From JBGTBD01 sp041749475 (GTDB taxonomy: Bacteria; Pseudomonadota; Alphaproteobacteria; Rickettsiales; UBA998): a stretch of DNA of 32,860 nt. The notes beneath the pieces are model-generated. The model worked only from the letters and a program-made list of their open reading frames with translations. It was not told the origin of the DNA and searched no databases. The stretch lies in NCBI GenBank assembly GCA_041749475.1, contig JBGTBD010000055.1, positions 1-32,860 on the forward strand, written 5' to 3'. Of this stretch, positions 24,989-32,839 are shown piece by piece (position 1 is the stretch's first letter; each line of letters starts with the position of its first letter). A program made the translations under genes and the position numbers.

Positions 24989-26251
24989 TTAATGTGCCGC
25001 CCACTGGATTTTACTGATATCGATACCGTCCTGCGCCATTTCCCAAAGCGGGCTCATCGCGCGGAGTTTATCGATGGAACGGGTGATGATCTCGATCGCC
25101 GCATCCAGCTCACGATCGGTCGTGAACCGCCCGATACCAAAGCGGATGGACGTATGCGCCAGCTCTTCTCCGACCCCGATAGCGCGCAGCACGTAAGAAG
25201 GCTCCAGCGAAGCGGATGTACAGGCCGAACCGGAGGATACAGCCAGGTCTTTAATCGCCATGATCATCGACTCACCTTCGATATATGCAAAACTCAGATT
25301 GATATTCCCCGGCCAACGCTTCTCGCGGTCGCCATTCAAAAACACATCCGGCACGTTATCGTGGATTTCGCGCATAAACCGCTCACCCATCACGCGGATA
25401 CGCTCGGCGTCGGCGCCCATATCCTTCATGGCGATAGCAGCCGCTTCACCAAGACCAACCACCAGGGGCGTCGGCAACGTGCCCGAACGGAAACCCCGCT
25501 CCTGACCGCCACCATGAATCAACGCATCCAGACGCACACGCGGACGGCGGCGTATATAGAGCGCCCCAATACCTTTCGGTGCATAGATCTTATGCCCGGA
25601 AATGCTCATCAGATCGATGTTCATCTCTTCAACGTCGATGGGGATTTTCCCGAATGCCTGCGCCGCGTCGGTATGGAAATAGACACCACGTTCACGGCAG
25701 ATTGCGCCGATTTCCTTCATTGGCTGAATCACGCCAATCTCATTATTCACCATCATCACAGACACCAGCACGGTATCCTCACGGATAGCCGCTTTCAGCA
25801 CATCTAAATCAAGCAACCCATTGGTCTGCACAGGGAGGTAGGTCACCTCGAACCCTTCACGCTCCAGCTGCCGGCAGGAATCGAGCACGCATTTATGCTC
25901 CGTCTGCACGGTAATGATATGGTTCTTCTTACCCTTATTGAACCGCGCCACGCCTTTGATGGCGAGGTTATTGGATTCCGTCGCGCCCGAGGTAAAGATA
26001 ATTTCCTTATCCGTCGCCCCGATGAGCTTGGCGACCTGCTCCCGCGCGATTTCCACCGCCTCTTCCGCTTCCCAGCCGTACGCATGGCTGCGTGAATGGG
26101 GATTTCCGAATTTCTCGGTGAACCACGGGATCATTTTATCGAGCACACGCGGGTCAACCGCCGTCGTCGCCTGATAATCCAGATAGATCGGGAATCTGAC
26201 GTCGGTATATTTCGCTTTTAGCGTACTCATTTCAATCACTTGTCCGGACAC
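24989..26251 (-). CDS. iscS: Cysteine desulfurase IscS (main ISC sulfur donor)
   Basis: IscS is a PLP enzyme that converts cysteine to alanine and passes the persulfide to IscU. Family signatures are PIYLDYQATTAVDPRV, the PLP lysine Lys221 in SISGHKIYAPKG, and the catalytic loop cysteine Cys344 in SSGSACTSASLEPSYVLRA. The long loop motif is of the true IscS kind. The GTG at 26251 (420 aa) is chosen because GAGAGG lies 8 bases upstream; the ATG at 26230 (413 aa) has no Shine-Dalgarno but gives a more typical N-terminus. It is the first gene of the assembly unit, with an IscR-box promoter about 70 bp upstream. Confidence 0.96.
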   Translation of the reverse strand: MSGQVIEMSTLKAKYTDVRFPIYLDYQATTAVDPRVLDKMIPWFTEKFGNPHSRSHAYGWEAEEAVEIAREQVAKLIGATDKEIIFTSGATESNNLAIKGVARFNKGKKNHIITVQTEHKCVLDSCRQLEREGFEVTYLPVQTNGLLDLDVLKAAIREDTVLVSVMMVNNEIGVIQPMKEIGAICRERGVYFHTDAAQAFGKIPIDVEEMNIDLMSISGHKIYAPKGIGALYIRRRPRVRLDALIHGGGQERGFRSGTLPTPLVVGLGEAAAIAMKDMGADAERIRVMGERFMREIHDNVPDVFLNGDREKRWPGNINLSFAYIEGESMIMAIKDLAVSSGSACTSASLEPSYVLRAIGVGEELAHTSIRFGIGRFTTDRELDAAIEIITRSIDKLRAMSPLWEMAQDGIDISKIQWAAH

Positions 26252-26321
26252 AGGAAAAACCTCTCATTGATATGTGTGCTATATGGGCTATTTTTCGGAG
26301 ATAATCAAGCACTAGAATAGG

Positions 26322-26346
26322 ATTCCCGACAAATTTAATCAAGTAT
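26322..26346 (-). promoter_or_regulatory. Type 1 IscR box overlapping the iscS promoter
   Basis: Read on the minus strand, this 25-bp sequence starts ATACTTGATT and ends GTCGGGAAT. It agrees at 22 of 25 positions with the E. coli type 1 IscR consensus as I recall it (half-sites around GACT-N5-AGTC). A sigma-70 promoter is superimposed: TTGATT at 26337-26342, a 17-base spacer and TATTCT at 26314-26319. The predicted transcript would start near 26307, giving about 55 bases of leader before iscS. Overlap of the site with the -35 element implies repression by holo-IscR. Confidence 0.82.
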
Positions 26347-26394
26347 TTTTACGCACTGGCAAAACGGCGTCAATAAAGGATACAGAACGGAGGA

Positions 26395-26997
26395 TTAGGG
26401 GCGCTCGGGAAGGCTATCATCACCCGCTAGTGGCGGAGTCATCGGGGGAGCAGTGAAATCCAGTGGATTACCATGCTTATGCAGGTAATATGCGCCTCCC
26501 CCGACAGCGCCGGCCACGCCCAGCGCCATGGTCACCAACGCCGGGGTGCGAAGCGGGGAATCCTCGTCCCCCGCAACCTCACCCGGCATATGGATGGGGA
26601 TGCGCTCGTTCGCATGGCGGATGGCCTCTTCGTTACGCCCGGCACGGAAGATACGCAGCGTCATATAGCTCAGTATCTTATCGCCTTTCATATCGGCGAT
26701 TTCGCGATCTATCTGCTCCCGCTTGCGGTAGCCTTCGGCCAGCTCCGTCCCTTCCAGATGCTCAGGGAGCTCGGCCCGTGGCTCGTCTTCCCTTTCCCAG
26801 CAAATCCCGGTCAGACCGGAGAAGATGGTGGTCGGCCACTTGGTGAAGTTGAGCCACATCCCTTGAATATCGGAAACAACTCCGGTTCCCCAGCCGCCCG
26901 CTTCCATATAGCGCCGCTCCGTATCCTCGCGCGCCTTTGCATAGCGGTTAGCGGCATATGTTTCTGCGGCGGCGTTCCAGGGCCATGTCCATTTCAT
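26395..26997 (-). CDS. Orphan single-span membrane protein inserted in the isc locus (200 aa)
   Basis: The ATG at 26997 has ACGGAGA 7 bases upstream, which decides the start over an upstream in-frame start. The first 60 residues are aromatic and amphipathic (MKWTWPWNAAAETYAANRYA, SDIQGMWLNFTKWPTTIF). A charged helical middle follows (RKREQIDREIADMKGDKIL), then one membrane segment near 152-172 (PALVTMALGVAGAVGGGAYYL) and a Pro-rich tail. No family or ISC-related motif is recognised. It sits between the cysE-iscR-iscS2 unit and the iscS promoter, with 172 bp before it, so it probably has its own promoter. A role in Fe-S assembly cannot be inferred from position alone. Confidence 0.75.
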   Translation of the reverse strand: MKWTWPWNAAAETYAANRYAKAREDTERRYMEAGGWGTGVVSDIQGMWLNFTKWPTTIFSGLTGICWEREDEPRAELPEHLEGTELAEGYRKREQIDREIADMKGDKILSYMTLRIFRAGRNEEAIRHANERIPIHMPGEVAGDEDSPLRTPALVTMALGVAGAVGGGAYYLHKHGNPLDFTAPPMTPPLAGDDSLPERP

Positions 26998-27169
26998 CAC
27001 TAGTCTCCGTAAGCTACGTAATATTGATGTAGTATATCCGGCGAATATGAAACTATCGTGACAAGTATTTCCGCGAACTTCCTGCCAAACCGTCAACAAA
27101 CGGTCACATTCTTAAGGTAGAGGGTCAGGATATCAAGAAGAGTGCGATGGCGTTACACCCCACGGTTGG

Positions 27170-28273
27170 TTAAGCCGCCACCCGCTTAGCATAAAACGCT
27201 TTCCATGCCTCGGTGAAGGCCAGTATGTCACCCGGTTGCGTATCCCACCCCGTACTGACGCGGATAACCGACCCCGCCTCCGCGTCGGGCAACCCCATCG
27301 CCTTTAGCACGTGGGACGGCTCTATACGGCCAGAAGAACAAGCAGATCCTGCACTGACCGCAAATCCCGCAAGGTCGAAATGCATCAACTGCGTTTCGGC
27401 GCTGACCCCAGGCATCAGCAGGGAGGATGTGTTAGCCAGGCGCTCCACGCCGTGCCCTATCACCTTCGCGGCAGGGAAAGCGGTGACAATATCCCGCTCC
27501 ATCCTGTCCAGCCGCGCCCGCATCTCCTGTTGCCAGCTATCCGTGCGCGCCACATCGATGGCCTTGGCGAATCCGGTGATGGCGGCGATATTTTCCGTAC
27601 CCGCGCGCCGCCCTGATTCCTGCCCGCCACCGCGCATCTGGCGCTTCAACGGGATACCCTGACGTGCGATCACCGCCGCCACGCCGGGAGGCCCACCCAT
27701 CTTATGCGCCGAGACCGTCATCAGGTCTGCCCCGAGCAATCCCATATCGACGGTCATCTTCCCCAGCCCCTGCACCGCGTCACAATGCAGCAACCCACCG
27801 ATGGCATGAACCGCTTCGGCGACCTCACGTATGGGCTGAATCACCCCCGTTTCATTATTGGCAAGCATCACCGACACCAACACTGAAGGTTGTTGTTTAA
27901 TGCTATCAGATAATACACTGATATTTATGATTCCATTTTCATCAACAGGGAGTAATTCCACCCCCTCTACCGCTTGCAGCACAGAGCTATGCTCAACGGC
28001 CGAAGTGAATATTCTTCTATCCATAAAACTATTTAATACCAGATTGTTGGATTCCGTTCCTGATGCAGTAAATACGATTTCCTGCGGAAAACAACTCACC
28101 TCATCCGCGACGGCCTTGCGCGCCTGTTCCAGCCACTTCTTCGCCTCCCGCCCGAACCAGTGCACCGAGGACGCATTGGCAGGCCACCCCATTACCTCCA
28201 CCATCGCCTCACGGATTTCCGGACGGATAGGCGCAGTCGCGTTATAATCGAGATAAATGGGGGATTGAGGCAT
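27170..28273 (-). CDS. Second cysteine desulfurase (NifS/IscS-like), in the iscR unit
   Basis: This 367-residue PLP enzyme belongs to the same family as the IscS encoded at 24989 but is clearly divergent. It has PIYLDYNATAPIRPEI at the start, the PLP lysine Lys191 in TVSAHKMGGPPG, and the catalytic Cys312 in SAGSACSSGRIEPSHVLKAMG. The ATG at 28273, seven bases after the iscR stop and behind AGGCGG, gives the canonical N-terminus; the longer frame upstream overlaps iscR. Such second desulfurases beside iscS are known in Rickettsia. It may supply sulfur to a different acceptor or back up IscS, which the sequence cannot decide. Confidence 0.92.
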   Translation of the reverse strand: MPQSPIYLDYNATAPIRPEIREAMVEVMGWPANASSVHWFGREAKKWLEQARKAVADEVSCFPQEIVFTASGTESNNLVLNSFMDRRIFTSAVEHSSVLQAVEGVELLPVDENGIINISVLSDSIKQQPSVLVSVMLANNETGVIQPIREVAEAVHAIGGLLHCDAVQGLGKMTVDMGLLGADLMTVSAHKMGGPPGVAAVIARQGIPLKRQMRGGGQESGRRAGTENIAAITGFAKAIDVARTDSWQQEMRARLDRMERDIVTAFPAAKVIGHGVERLANTSSLLMPGVSAETQLMHFDLAGFAVSAGSACSSGRIEPSHVLKAMGLPDAEAGSVIRVSTGWDTQPGDILAFTEAWKAFYAKRVAA

Positions 28274-28280
28274 CAGCCGC

Positions 28281-28754
28281 CTACATATCAGTTGAGATGA
28301 CTTCAAACGCGATGGGGGAAATGCCATCCAGCAGCGGCTTGCCGCGTAAGCGCCGCTCACACACATCTTCCAGCGATACGGAACGTAAATATTGATAAAT
28401 CTGGTTCCCCAGACCTTCCCACAGATCATGCGTCAGGCAGCGCGTCTTGGGCGTCATGCAACCGGAAGGGCCGCTGGAGCAGCGGGTCATTTTGATGGCT
28501 TCTTCAGCGGCTTGAATAACATCGGAAATCCAGATTTCCGATGAGGGACGCTGGAGTTGATACCCCCCGCCCGGCCCACGCACGGACTTCACCAGCCCGG
28601 ATTTCCGGAGTTTCCCGAATATCTGTTCGAGGTACGCCAGCGGGATCTCCTGCCGCTCGGATATTTCGGCAAGGCACACCGGGCGCGCATGGGCCTGCGT
28701 GGCGAGGTCCACCATCGCCATCACCGCATACCGTCCGCGTGTACTAAGAATCAT
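28281..28754 (-). CDS. iscR: Fe-S cluster-sensing regulator IscR (Rrf2 family)
   Basis: IscR binds a [2Fe-2S] cluster and in that form represses isc operons. The 157-residue protein begins MILSTRGRYAVMAMVDLA and has the winged-helix motif IPLAYLEQIFGKLRKSGLVKS followed by VRGPGGGYQL. The cluster ligands are visible as Cys92, Cys99, Cys106 and His109 (CSSGPSGC then TRCLTHDLW), one residue longer per spacer than the C-x5-C-x5-C of E. coli. The ATG at 28754 is chosen by family alignment and GGAAAG upstream. It overlaps the cysE stop by 11 bases, so cysE, iscR and the second desulfurase are one transcription unit. Confidence 0.95.
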   Translation of the reverse strand: MILSTRGRYAVMAMVDLATQAHARPVCLAEISERQEIPLAYLEQIFGKLRKSGLVKSVRGPGGGYQLQRPSSEIWISDVIQAAEEAIKMTRCSSGPSGCMTPKTRCLTHDLWEGLGNQIYQYLRSVSLEDVCERRLRGKPLLDGISPIAFEVISTDM

Positions 28755-29466
28755 GTTTTTCTTTCCGCCGGGGACGTTTCTCGCCCGGCAACCGTTTGGC
28801 CGCTGCGTCATCCGCATCCAGCCGTGCTTTCAATTCCTCAATTTCCCGGTGCAACAACTCGATATGCTGCAATAACGGGTCTACCGTCCCGTCCGCAGGC
28901 GTGCCATACGCATCGAACGCCGCCAGTTTACCCTGACGCAAATCCTTGAACACCGACACCGGATGCGCCGGAACGCCGACCACCGTCACCCTTGCCGCCA
29001 CCGAATCGACCACTACGGCGTTGGAACCGATACGCGCCCCTTCGCCGACCGTGATGGGCCCCAGCACCATCGCCCCTGCGCCGATGATGACGTCCTTCTC
29101 AATATGGGGATGGCGCGGCCCTTTATCAAGGCTGATACCGCCGAGCGTGACGCCTTGATAGATCGTCACGTCATCCCCGATGATGGCCGTTTCGCCGATC
29201 ACGACGCCCAGCCCGTGATCGATGAACACACGCCGCCCAAGCTGCGCCGCCGGGTGAATCTCAATGCCTGTGAAAAACCGGGCGAAGGACGATAGCCAGC
29301 GCGCCACCAGCTTCAGATTCCAGCGCCATAGCTGATGCGATGCGCGGTGGAACAGGCGCGCATGGAAGCCGGGATAGCACAGCACGACTTCGAGCGTATT
29401 CCGCGCCGCGGGGTCACGCTCCAGCACGGAACGGATATCTTCTCTGAGGCTCGCCAGCAACGTCAT
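28744..29466 (-). CDS. cysE: Serine O-acetyltransferase
   Basis: CysE acetylates serine with acetyl-CoA, the committing step of cysteine synthesis. The 240-residue protein is the shorter bacterial form. It starts MTLLASLREDIRSVLERDPAA, includes VLCYPGFHARLFHRASHQLW, and then has the left-handed beta-helix hexapeptide region with FIDHGLGVVIGETAIIGDD, VTIYQGVTLGG and HPHIEKDVIIGAGAMVLGPI. The C-terminus is a charged coiled helix and a basic tail. The ATG at 29466 fits the family; upstream codons in the frame do not. Being first in the iscR unit, it links cysteine supply to Fe-S demand. Confidence 0.95.
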   Translation of the reverse strand: MTLLASLREDIRSVLERDPAARNTLEVVLCYPGFHARLFHRASHQLWRWNLKLVARWLSSFARFFTGIEIHPAAQLGRRVFIDHGLGVVIGETAIIGDDVTIYQGVTLGGISLDKGPRHPHIEKDVIIGAGAMVLGPITVGEGARIGSNAVVVDSVAARVTVVGVPAHPVSVFKDLRQGKLAAFDAYGTPADGTVDPLLQHIELLHREIEELKARLDADDAAAKRLPGEKRPRRKEKHDS

Positions 29467-29564
29467 GAAATGTAGTTCTTTCCTTACAAATTCATTGCAA
29501 AATTTCCGTGGGTCGGTTACACCCCTGAAACTGCCGCAATTCGTTAATGCCAACCCCTCATATA

Positions 29565-29589
29565 ATAGCAGACTAAATGAGTCAACAAA
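29565..29589 (-). promoter_or_regulatory. Type 1 IscR box overlapping the cysE-iscR promoter
   Basis: This 25-bp site has the core GACTCATTTAGTC on the minus strand and ends TGCTAT. It agrees at 21 of 25 positions with the E. coli type 1 IscR consensus. TTGACT (29580-29585) serves as a -35 in the same register as in the iscS box, with a 17-base spacer to TATGAG (29557-29562) as a weaker -10. On the plus strand TATAAT at 29561-29566 touches the site, so the divergent hydrolase gene at 29663 might also be affected. Confidence 0.78.
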
Positions 29590-29662
29590 ACGGACATTAT
29601 TTTTCAGTTACTTGGGCCGACTCAACCCCTGTCTGCAACCCACATGGAGTACAGGAATCCCT

Positions 29663-30361
29663 ATGCCGGAAGTAATTTTTAACGGCCCCGAAGGCCGTCT
29701 GGAAGGCCGCTACCACCAAAGTCCCCTCAAAGGCGCACCGATTGCCCTCGTGCTGCACCCGCACCCGCTTTATGGCGGGACGATGAATAACAAGATCGTC
29801 TACAAGCTGTTCCAGGCCTTCCAGAACAATAATTTCTCCGTCCTGCGCTTCAATTTCCGTGGCGTCGGCCGTTCTTTAGGCAAATTCGATAACGGTATCG
29901 GCGAGTTGAGCGATGCGGCGACCGCGCTTGATTGGCTCCAGCAATATAACCCGGACGCCAGCACCTGCTGGATCTCCGGCTTCTCCTTCGGCTCATGGAT
30001 CGCGCTGCAACTGATGATGCGCCGCCCGGAGATCGAAGGCTTCGTGGCCGTCTCCCCCCCTGCCAATATGTATGATTTCTCCTTCCTCTCCCCCTGCCCG
30101 GCCTCGGGCCTCATCGCGCAGGGCGATAAGGACGATATCGTGAAACAGGAAGAAGTCTCCCGCTTCGCCGAGAAACTCAAAGCGCAGAAATATTCGCAGA
30201 TCGAATATAAAGTCTTCGAAGGCGCCGACCATTACTTCCGCAACTCGCAGGAAGAACTAGGCAAATCTCTGGAAGCCTACGTCGCCGACCGGATGACCAA
30301 CTTCGAACAATCCCGCCGCGTTCGCCCTGACCGCAAACGCCGCCAGCTACCGCGGGATTAA
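29663..30361 (+). CDS. Alpha/beta hydrolase
   Basis: The 232-residue protein is a small serine hydrolase of the alpha/beta fold. HPHPLYGGTMNN (32-43) forms the oxyanion region, LRFNFRGVGRS (61-71) is the strand-3/4 signature, and GFSFGSW (106-112) is the nucleophile elbow with Ser108. GDKDDIV (154-160) supplies the acid and GADH with His190 completes the triad. The pattern is that of widespread short bacterial hydrolases (COG2945-like), whose substrate is unknown. The start at ATG 29663 is set by CAGGA 6 bases upstream; the longer frame crosses the cysE promoter region. It is divergent from cysE and convergent with the symporter gene. Confidence 0.9.
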   Translation: MPEVIFNGPEGRLEGRYHQSPLKGAPIALVLHPHPLYGGTMNNKIVYKLFQAFQNNNFSVLRFNFRGVGRSLGKFDNGIGELSDAATALDWLQQYNPDASTCWISGFSFGSWIALQLMMRRPEIEGFVAVSPPANMYDFSFLSPCPASGLIAQGDKDDIVKQEEVSRFAEKLKAQKYSQIEYKVFEGADHYFRNSQEELGKSLEAYVADRMTNFEQSRRVRPDRKRRQLPRD

Positions 30362-30397
30362 ACTTTACCGTCATACCGTCATGATGACGACACCCGA

Positions 30398-31771
30398 CTA
30401 AAGCTTGTATCTGGCAATATAGGATTGCATCTCCGCCCGGATTGTTCCGCGCATGATATACAGCGCCACGATGTTGGGTAGTGACATGCCGAGGATTAGA
30501 AGGTCAGAGAAATCGACCACGATCCCGAAATGCATGATGCCGCCGAGGAATGTCGCCGTGCAGAAGATGAGATAATACAGCATGATACATTTGCGCCCGA
30601 ACAGGAAACTCCACGCGATCTCGCCGTAATAACTCCAGCCGATCGTCGTCCCATAGGCGAACAACAGCACGTTGAGCGCCAGCAACATCGTGAACCATGG
30701 CGCTACGGTGGCGAACGCGGTGCTGGCGATCATCGCCCCGTCATTCACCGTTGCCCCTGCATAGGCCCCGGTAATCACCACCATCAACCCAGTCAACAGC
30801 CCGATCATGGCGGCGAAGAAAGGCTCCAGCAACGCTAGCGACGCCACACGCACCGGCTCTTCCGCCCGTGCGGCGGAATGGGCGATAGGCGCAGAGCCTA
30901 AGCCCGCTTCATTGGCAAAGCTCGCCCGCCGGAACGCCATGGCCAACATGCCGATAAATCCACCCGTTGCCGCGTCACCCGTGAAAGCGGAATGGAAAAT
31001 AAGGGAGAGAGCGGGGCCAAGATTCTCGATATTCGCGCCGATGACAATGATGGCGCAGATAAGGTACAGCACCCCCTTCAGCGGCGTGACGATCTCCGCC
31101 GCCTTGGCGATACGCTTGATGGAACCCATGAGGATGAGGAAGACGAATCCCGCGAATATGAGCGACATCACCCAGCGATAGTCAGCCAGGCTCTCAAACG
31201 TCCCCGCCATGATACCCACCGCCTGGTTGGACTGGAACATATTCCCCCCGCCCAGCGCCCCGCCAATACAGAACACCGCGAAGACAAGCGCGAGCACACG
31301 ACCTAAACGCGGCATCCCCCGTTCGCTCAATCCCCGTTGCAGATATTCGAACGGCCCACCGAATACTTTTCCGTCCTCGATCCGGCGATATTTCATCGAA
31401 AGCGTCACTTCGGCGAATTTCGTGGCCATTCCCATTAAACCGATGGTGACCATCCAGAACACGGCCCCCGGCCCACCGACCGCCACTGCGACGGATACCC
31501 CGGCGATGGAGCCCAGCCCTACGGTCGCCGCCACGGCGGAGAAAAGCGCCTGAAGCGGGCTGACTTCGCCCGCATCCTCTTTCCGCGCATATTTCCCGCC
31601 CGCCACCTGAAGCGCATGCCGGAATAGCCGGAAATTCACCCCCCGCAAATAGACGGTGAAGAATATCGCTGCCACCACCAGCCATACCACGATGAACGGG
31701 AAACCGCCGATATCGAAAAACAGTACCGAAGCCAGCGCCCCCACGAATGCTTCAAACGCTTGACCAAACAT
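30398..31771 (-). CDS. Sodium:alanine/amino acid symporter (AGCS family)
   Basis: This inner-membrane secondary transporter takes up small neutral amino acids with sodium. The 457-residue protein has about ten or eleven membrane segments. The AGCS signature is at residues 85-107 (GLGSIAGVSVAVAVGGPGAV then FWM), followed by KFAEVTLSMKYR. Further family blocks are FRRASFANEAGLGSAPIAHSAA and GTTIGWSYYGE. GGGAGAA lies 5 bases before the ATG at 31771. It is transcribed divergently from the membrane protein at 31853. The substrate cannot be fixed from the sequence. Confidence 0.95.
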   Translation of the reverse strand: MFGQAFEAFVGALASVLFFDIGGFPFIVVWLVVAAIFFTVYLRGVNFRLFRHALQVAGGKYARKEDAGEVSPLQALFSAVAATVGLGSIAGVSVAVAVGGPGAVFWMVTIGLMGMATKFAEVTLSMKYRRIEDGKVFGGPFEYLQRGLSERGMPRLGRVLALVFAVFCIGGALGGGNMFQSNQAVGIMAGTFESLADYRWVMSLIFAGFVFLILMGSIKRIAKAAEIVTPLKGVLYLICAIIVIGANIENLGPALSLIFHSAFTGDAATGGFIGMLAMAFRRASFANEAGLGSAPIAHSAARAEEPVRVASLALLEPFFAAMIGLLTGLMVVITGAYAGATVNDGAMIASTAFATVAPWFTMLLALNVLLFAYGTTIGWSYYGEIAWSFLFGRKCIMLYYLIFCTATFLGGIMHFGIVVDFSDLLILGMSLPNIVALYIMRGTIRAEMQSYIARYKL

Positions 31772-31809
31772 GCTTTCTCCCGATTTCTGCCATAATAGTA
31801 ACGGCCCGA

Positions 31810-31825
31810 TGACGCTAAAGCGTCA
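31810..31825. other. 16-bp inverted repeat between divergent genes (possible operator)
   Basis: TGACGC (31810-31815) and GCGTCA (31820-31825) form a perfect inverted repeat with a TAAA centre. It lies in the 81-bp gap between the divergent symporter and membrane-protein genes. The position suits a dimeric repressor site, but there is no second copy in this window and no known match, so the assignment is tentative. Confidence 0.35.
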
Positions 31826-31852
31826 CATTCCTGATGTACAGTGGAAAAAGCT

Positions 31853-32839
31853 ATGACTACGCAGCACCCAGAACCGACTGCTTCCGATTCTCTCACCGGC
31901 AAAAGCCTGAGAATGGCAGGTTATGCCTATTTACTGGGTGACGCCGCCATCATCGCCACCGGGCTGCTGGAGAAGGATTTCAAAAAAGTCTCCGTCGGGG
32001 CCATGTGGGGCGTGGGAGGCCTCGCCGCCGCACGCTATGGTAATCCGGATGCGGAGAAACAGTTGGAACGCCTGAGCACCAAACTCGGCGATTACCTGAA
32101 AAAACAGAACATCGCGATACCCGACGAACCTGAAACCAGCCTTTTGGCCAAAGAAGGCGGCATCATCGACCATATCGAATCTTTCTTATACGCCCACCCC
32201 TCGGAAGCGTTGAATGCGGTCTATGCGATTGGCGCCGGGCAATTAGTCCGCTCGGGCATGAAAAAAAGCGGAGGAAAAGCGCTCGACTTCATGCCCGATA
32301 TTGTATCCGGCGTGCTGGTAGGCGCAGGTGCGCTGGCAGGCCTTCTCATCCCTGAACGCAAACCCGCATCTGGTGACCAGCCACACACCCTCACCGAATG
32401 GATACAGGATAAGCCTTTACGCGTGTCCGGTGCGCTATATACGGCCAATAATGCCGCCATGCTCTGGGGTGCGCACAAGAAACAAAAACTCACCCCACAG
32501 GAAGGCAGCCATATCTCGCGCTATGCGACCGCGGCCTGCTACATCTTCGCGAATGCGATGCTGTTCTTATCGAACCGCAATCAGACGGAGGATGCCAAGC
32601 ATGACCTAACAGGCCGTCTTGCCGATGCCGCCGCCCATGTCGTCGCCGCCCAACCTCCCGAACTGCGGGAAGCGCTGGTGCAGCAAGTGGCGGGATTCAT
32701 GGCGTCGCAGCCTGACATCCATCGCTCAGCGGACGAGATCGCCACCCTGCTGAATACCCGGCTTGCCCATCAGGAAGGCTCCCGCTGGCAACAGATTGCC
32801 GCCACCCATCCGCACGCAAGTGACGCGCCTTCTCTGTAA
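31853..32839 (+). CDS. Polytopic membrane protein of unknown function (328 aa)
   Basis: About six hydrophobic segments are seen, near 21-40, 47-62, 118-136, 148-166, 190-207 and 223-241. A hydrophilic helical C-terminus follows (LREALVQQVAGFMASQPDIH). There is a hint of internal duplication: KSLRMAGYAYLLGDAAI (17-33) resembles KPLRVSGALYTANNAAM (187-203). The ATG at 31853 with GGAAA just upstream is preferred to a GTG four codons earlier. No transporter or enzyme signature is recognised. The gene is complete; its stop is at 32837-32839, and the last 21 bases of the window hold nothing recognisable. Confidence 0.8.
   Translation: MTTQHPEPTASDSLTGKSLRMAGYAYLLGDAAIIATGLLEKDFKKVSVGAMWGVGGLAAARYGNPDAEKQLERLSTKLGDYLKKQNIAIPDEPETSLLAKEGGIIDHIESFLYAHPSEALNAVYAIGAGQLVRSGMKKSGGKALDFMPDIVSGVLVGAGALAGLLIPERKPASGDQPHTLTEWIQDKPLRVSGALYTANNAAMLWGAHKKQKLTPQEGSHISRYATAACYIFANAMLFLSNRNQTEDAKHDLTGRLADAAAHVVAAQPPELREALVQQVAGFMASQPDIHRSADEIATLLNTRLAHQEGSRWQQIAATHPHASDAPSL

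Noticed and set aside
26301..26325. Possible second IscR half-site (TTGATTATC on the minus strand) next to the iscS box
   Set aside because: Only one half matches the consensus; the other half fails at most positions.
27170..28429. Longer form of the second desulfurase starting at 28429
   Set aside because: The extra 52 residues overlap iscR and have no family similarity. The ATG at 28273 follows the iscR stop by seven bases and gives the canonical N-terminus.
29465..29662. N-terminal extension of the alpha/beta hydrolase to 29465
   Set aside because: It crosses the IscR box and the cysE promoter region. The ATG at 29663 has a proper Shine-Dalgarno and family-like start.
30377..30389. 13-bp palindrome CGTCATGATGACG between the hydrolase and symporter genes
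   Set aside because: It may be a remnant of a REP-like end, but it has no second arm or T-run, so it is neither a terminator nor a supportable repeat.
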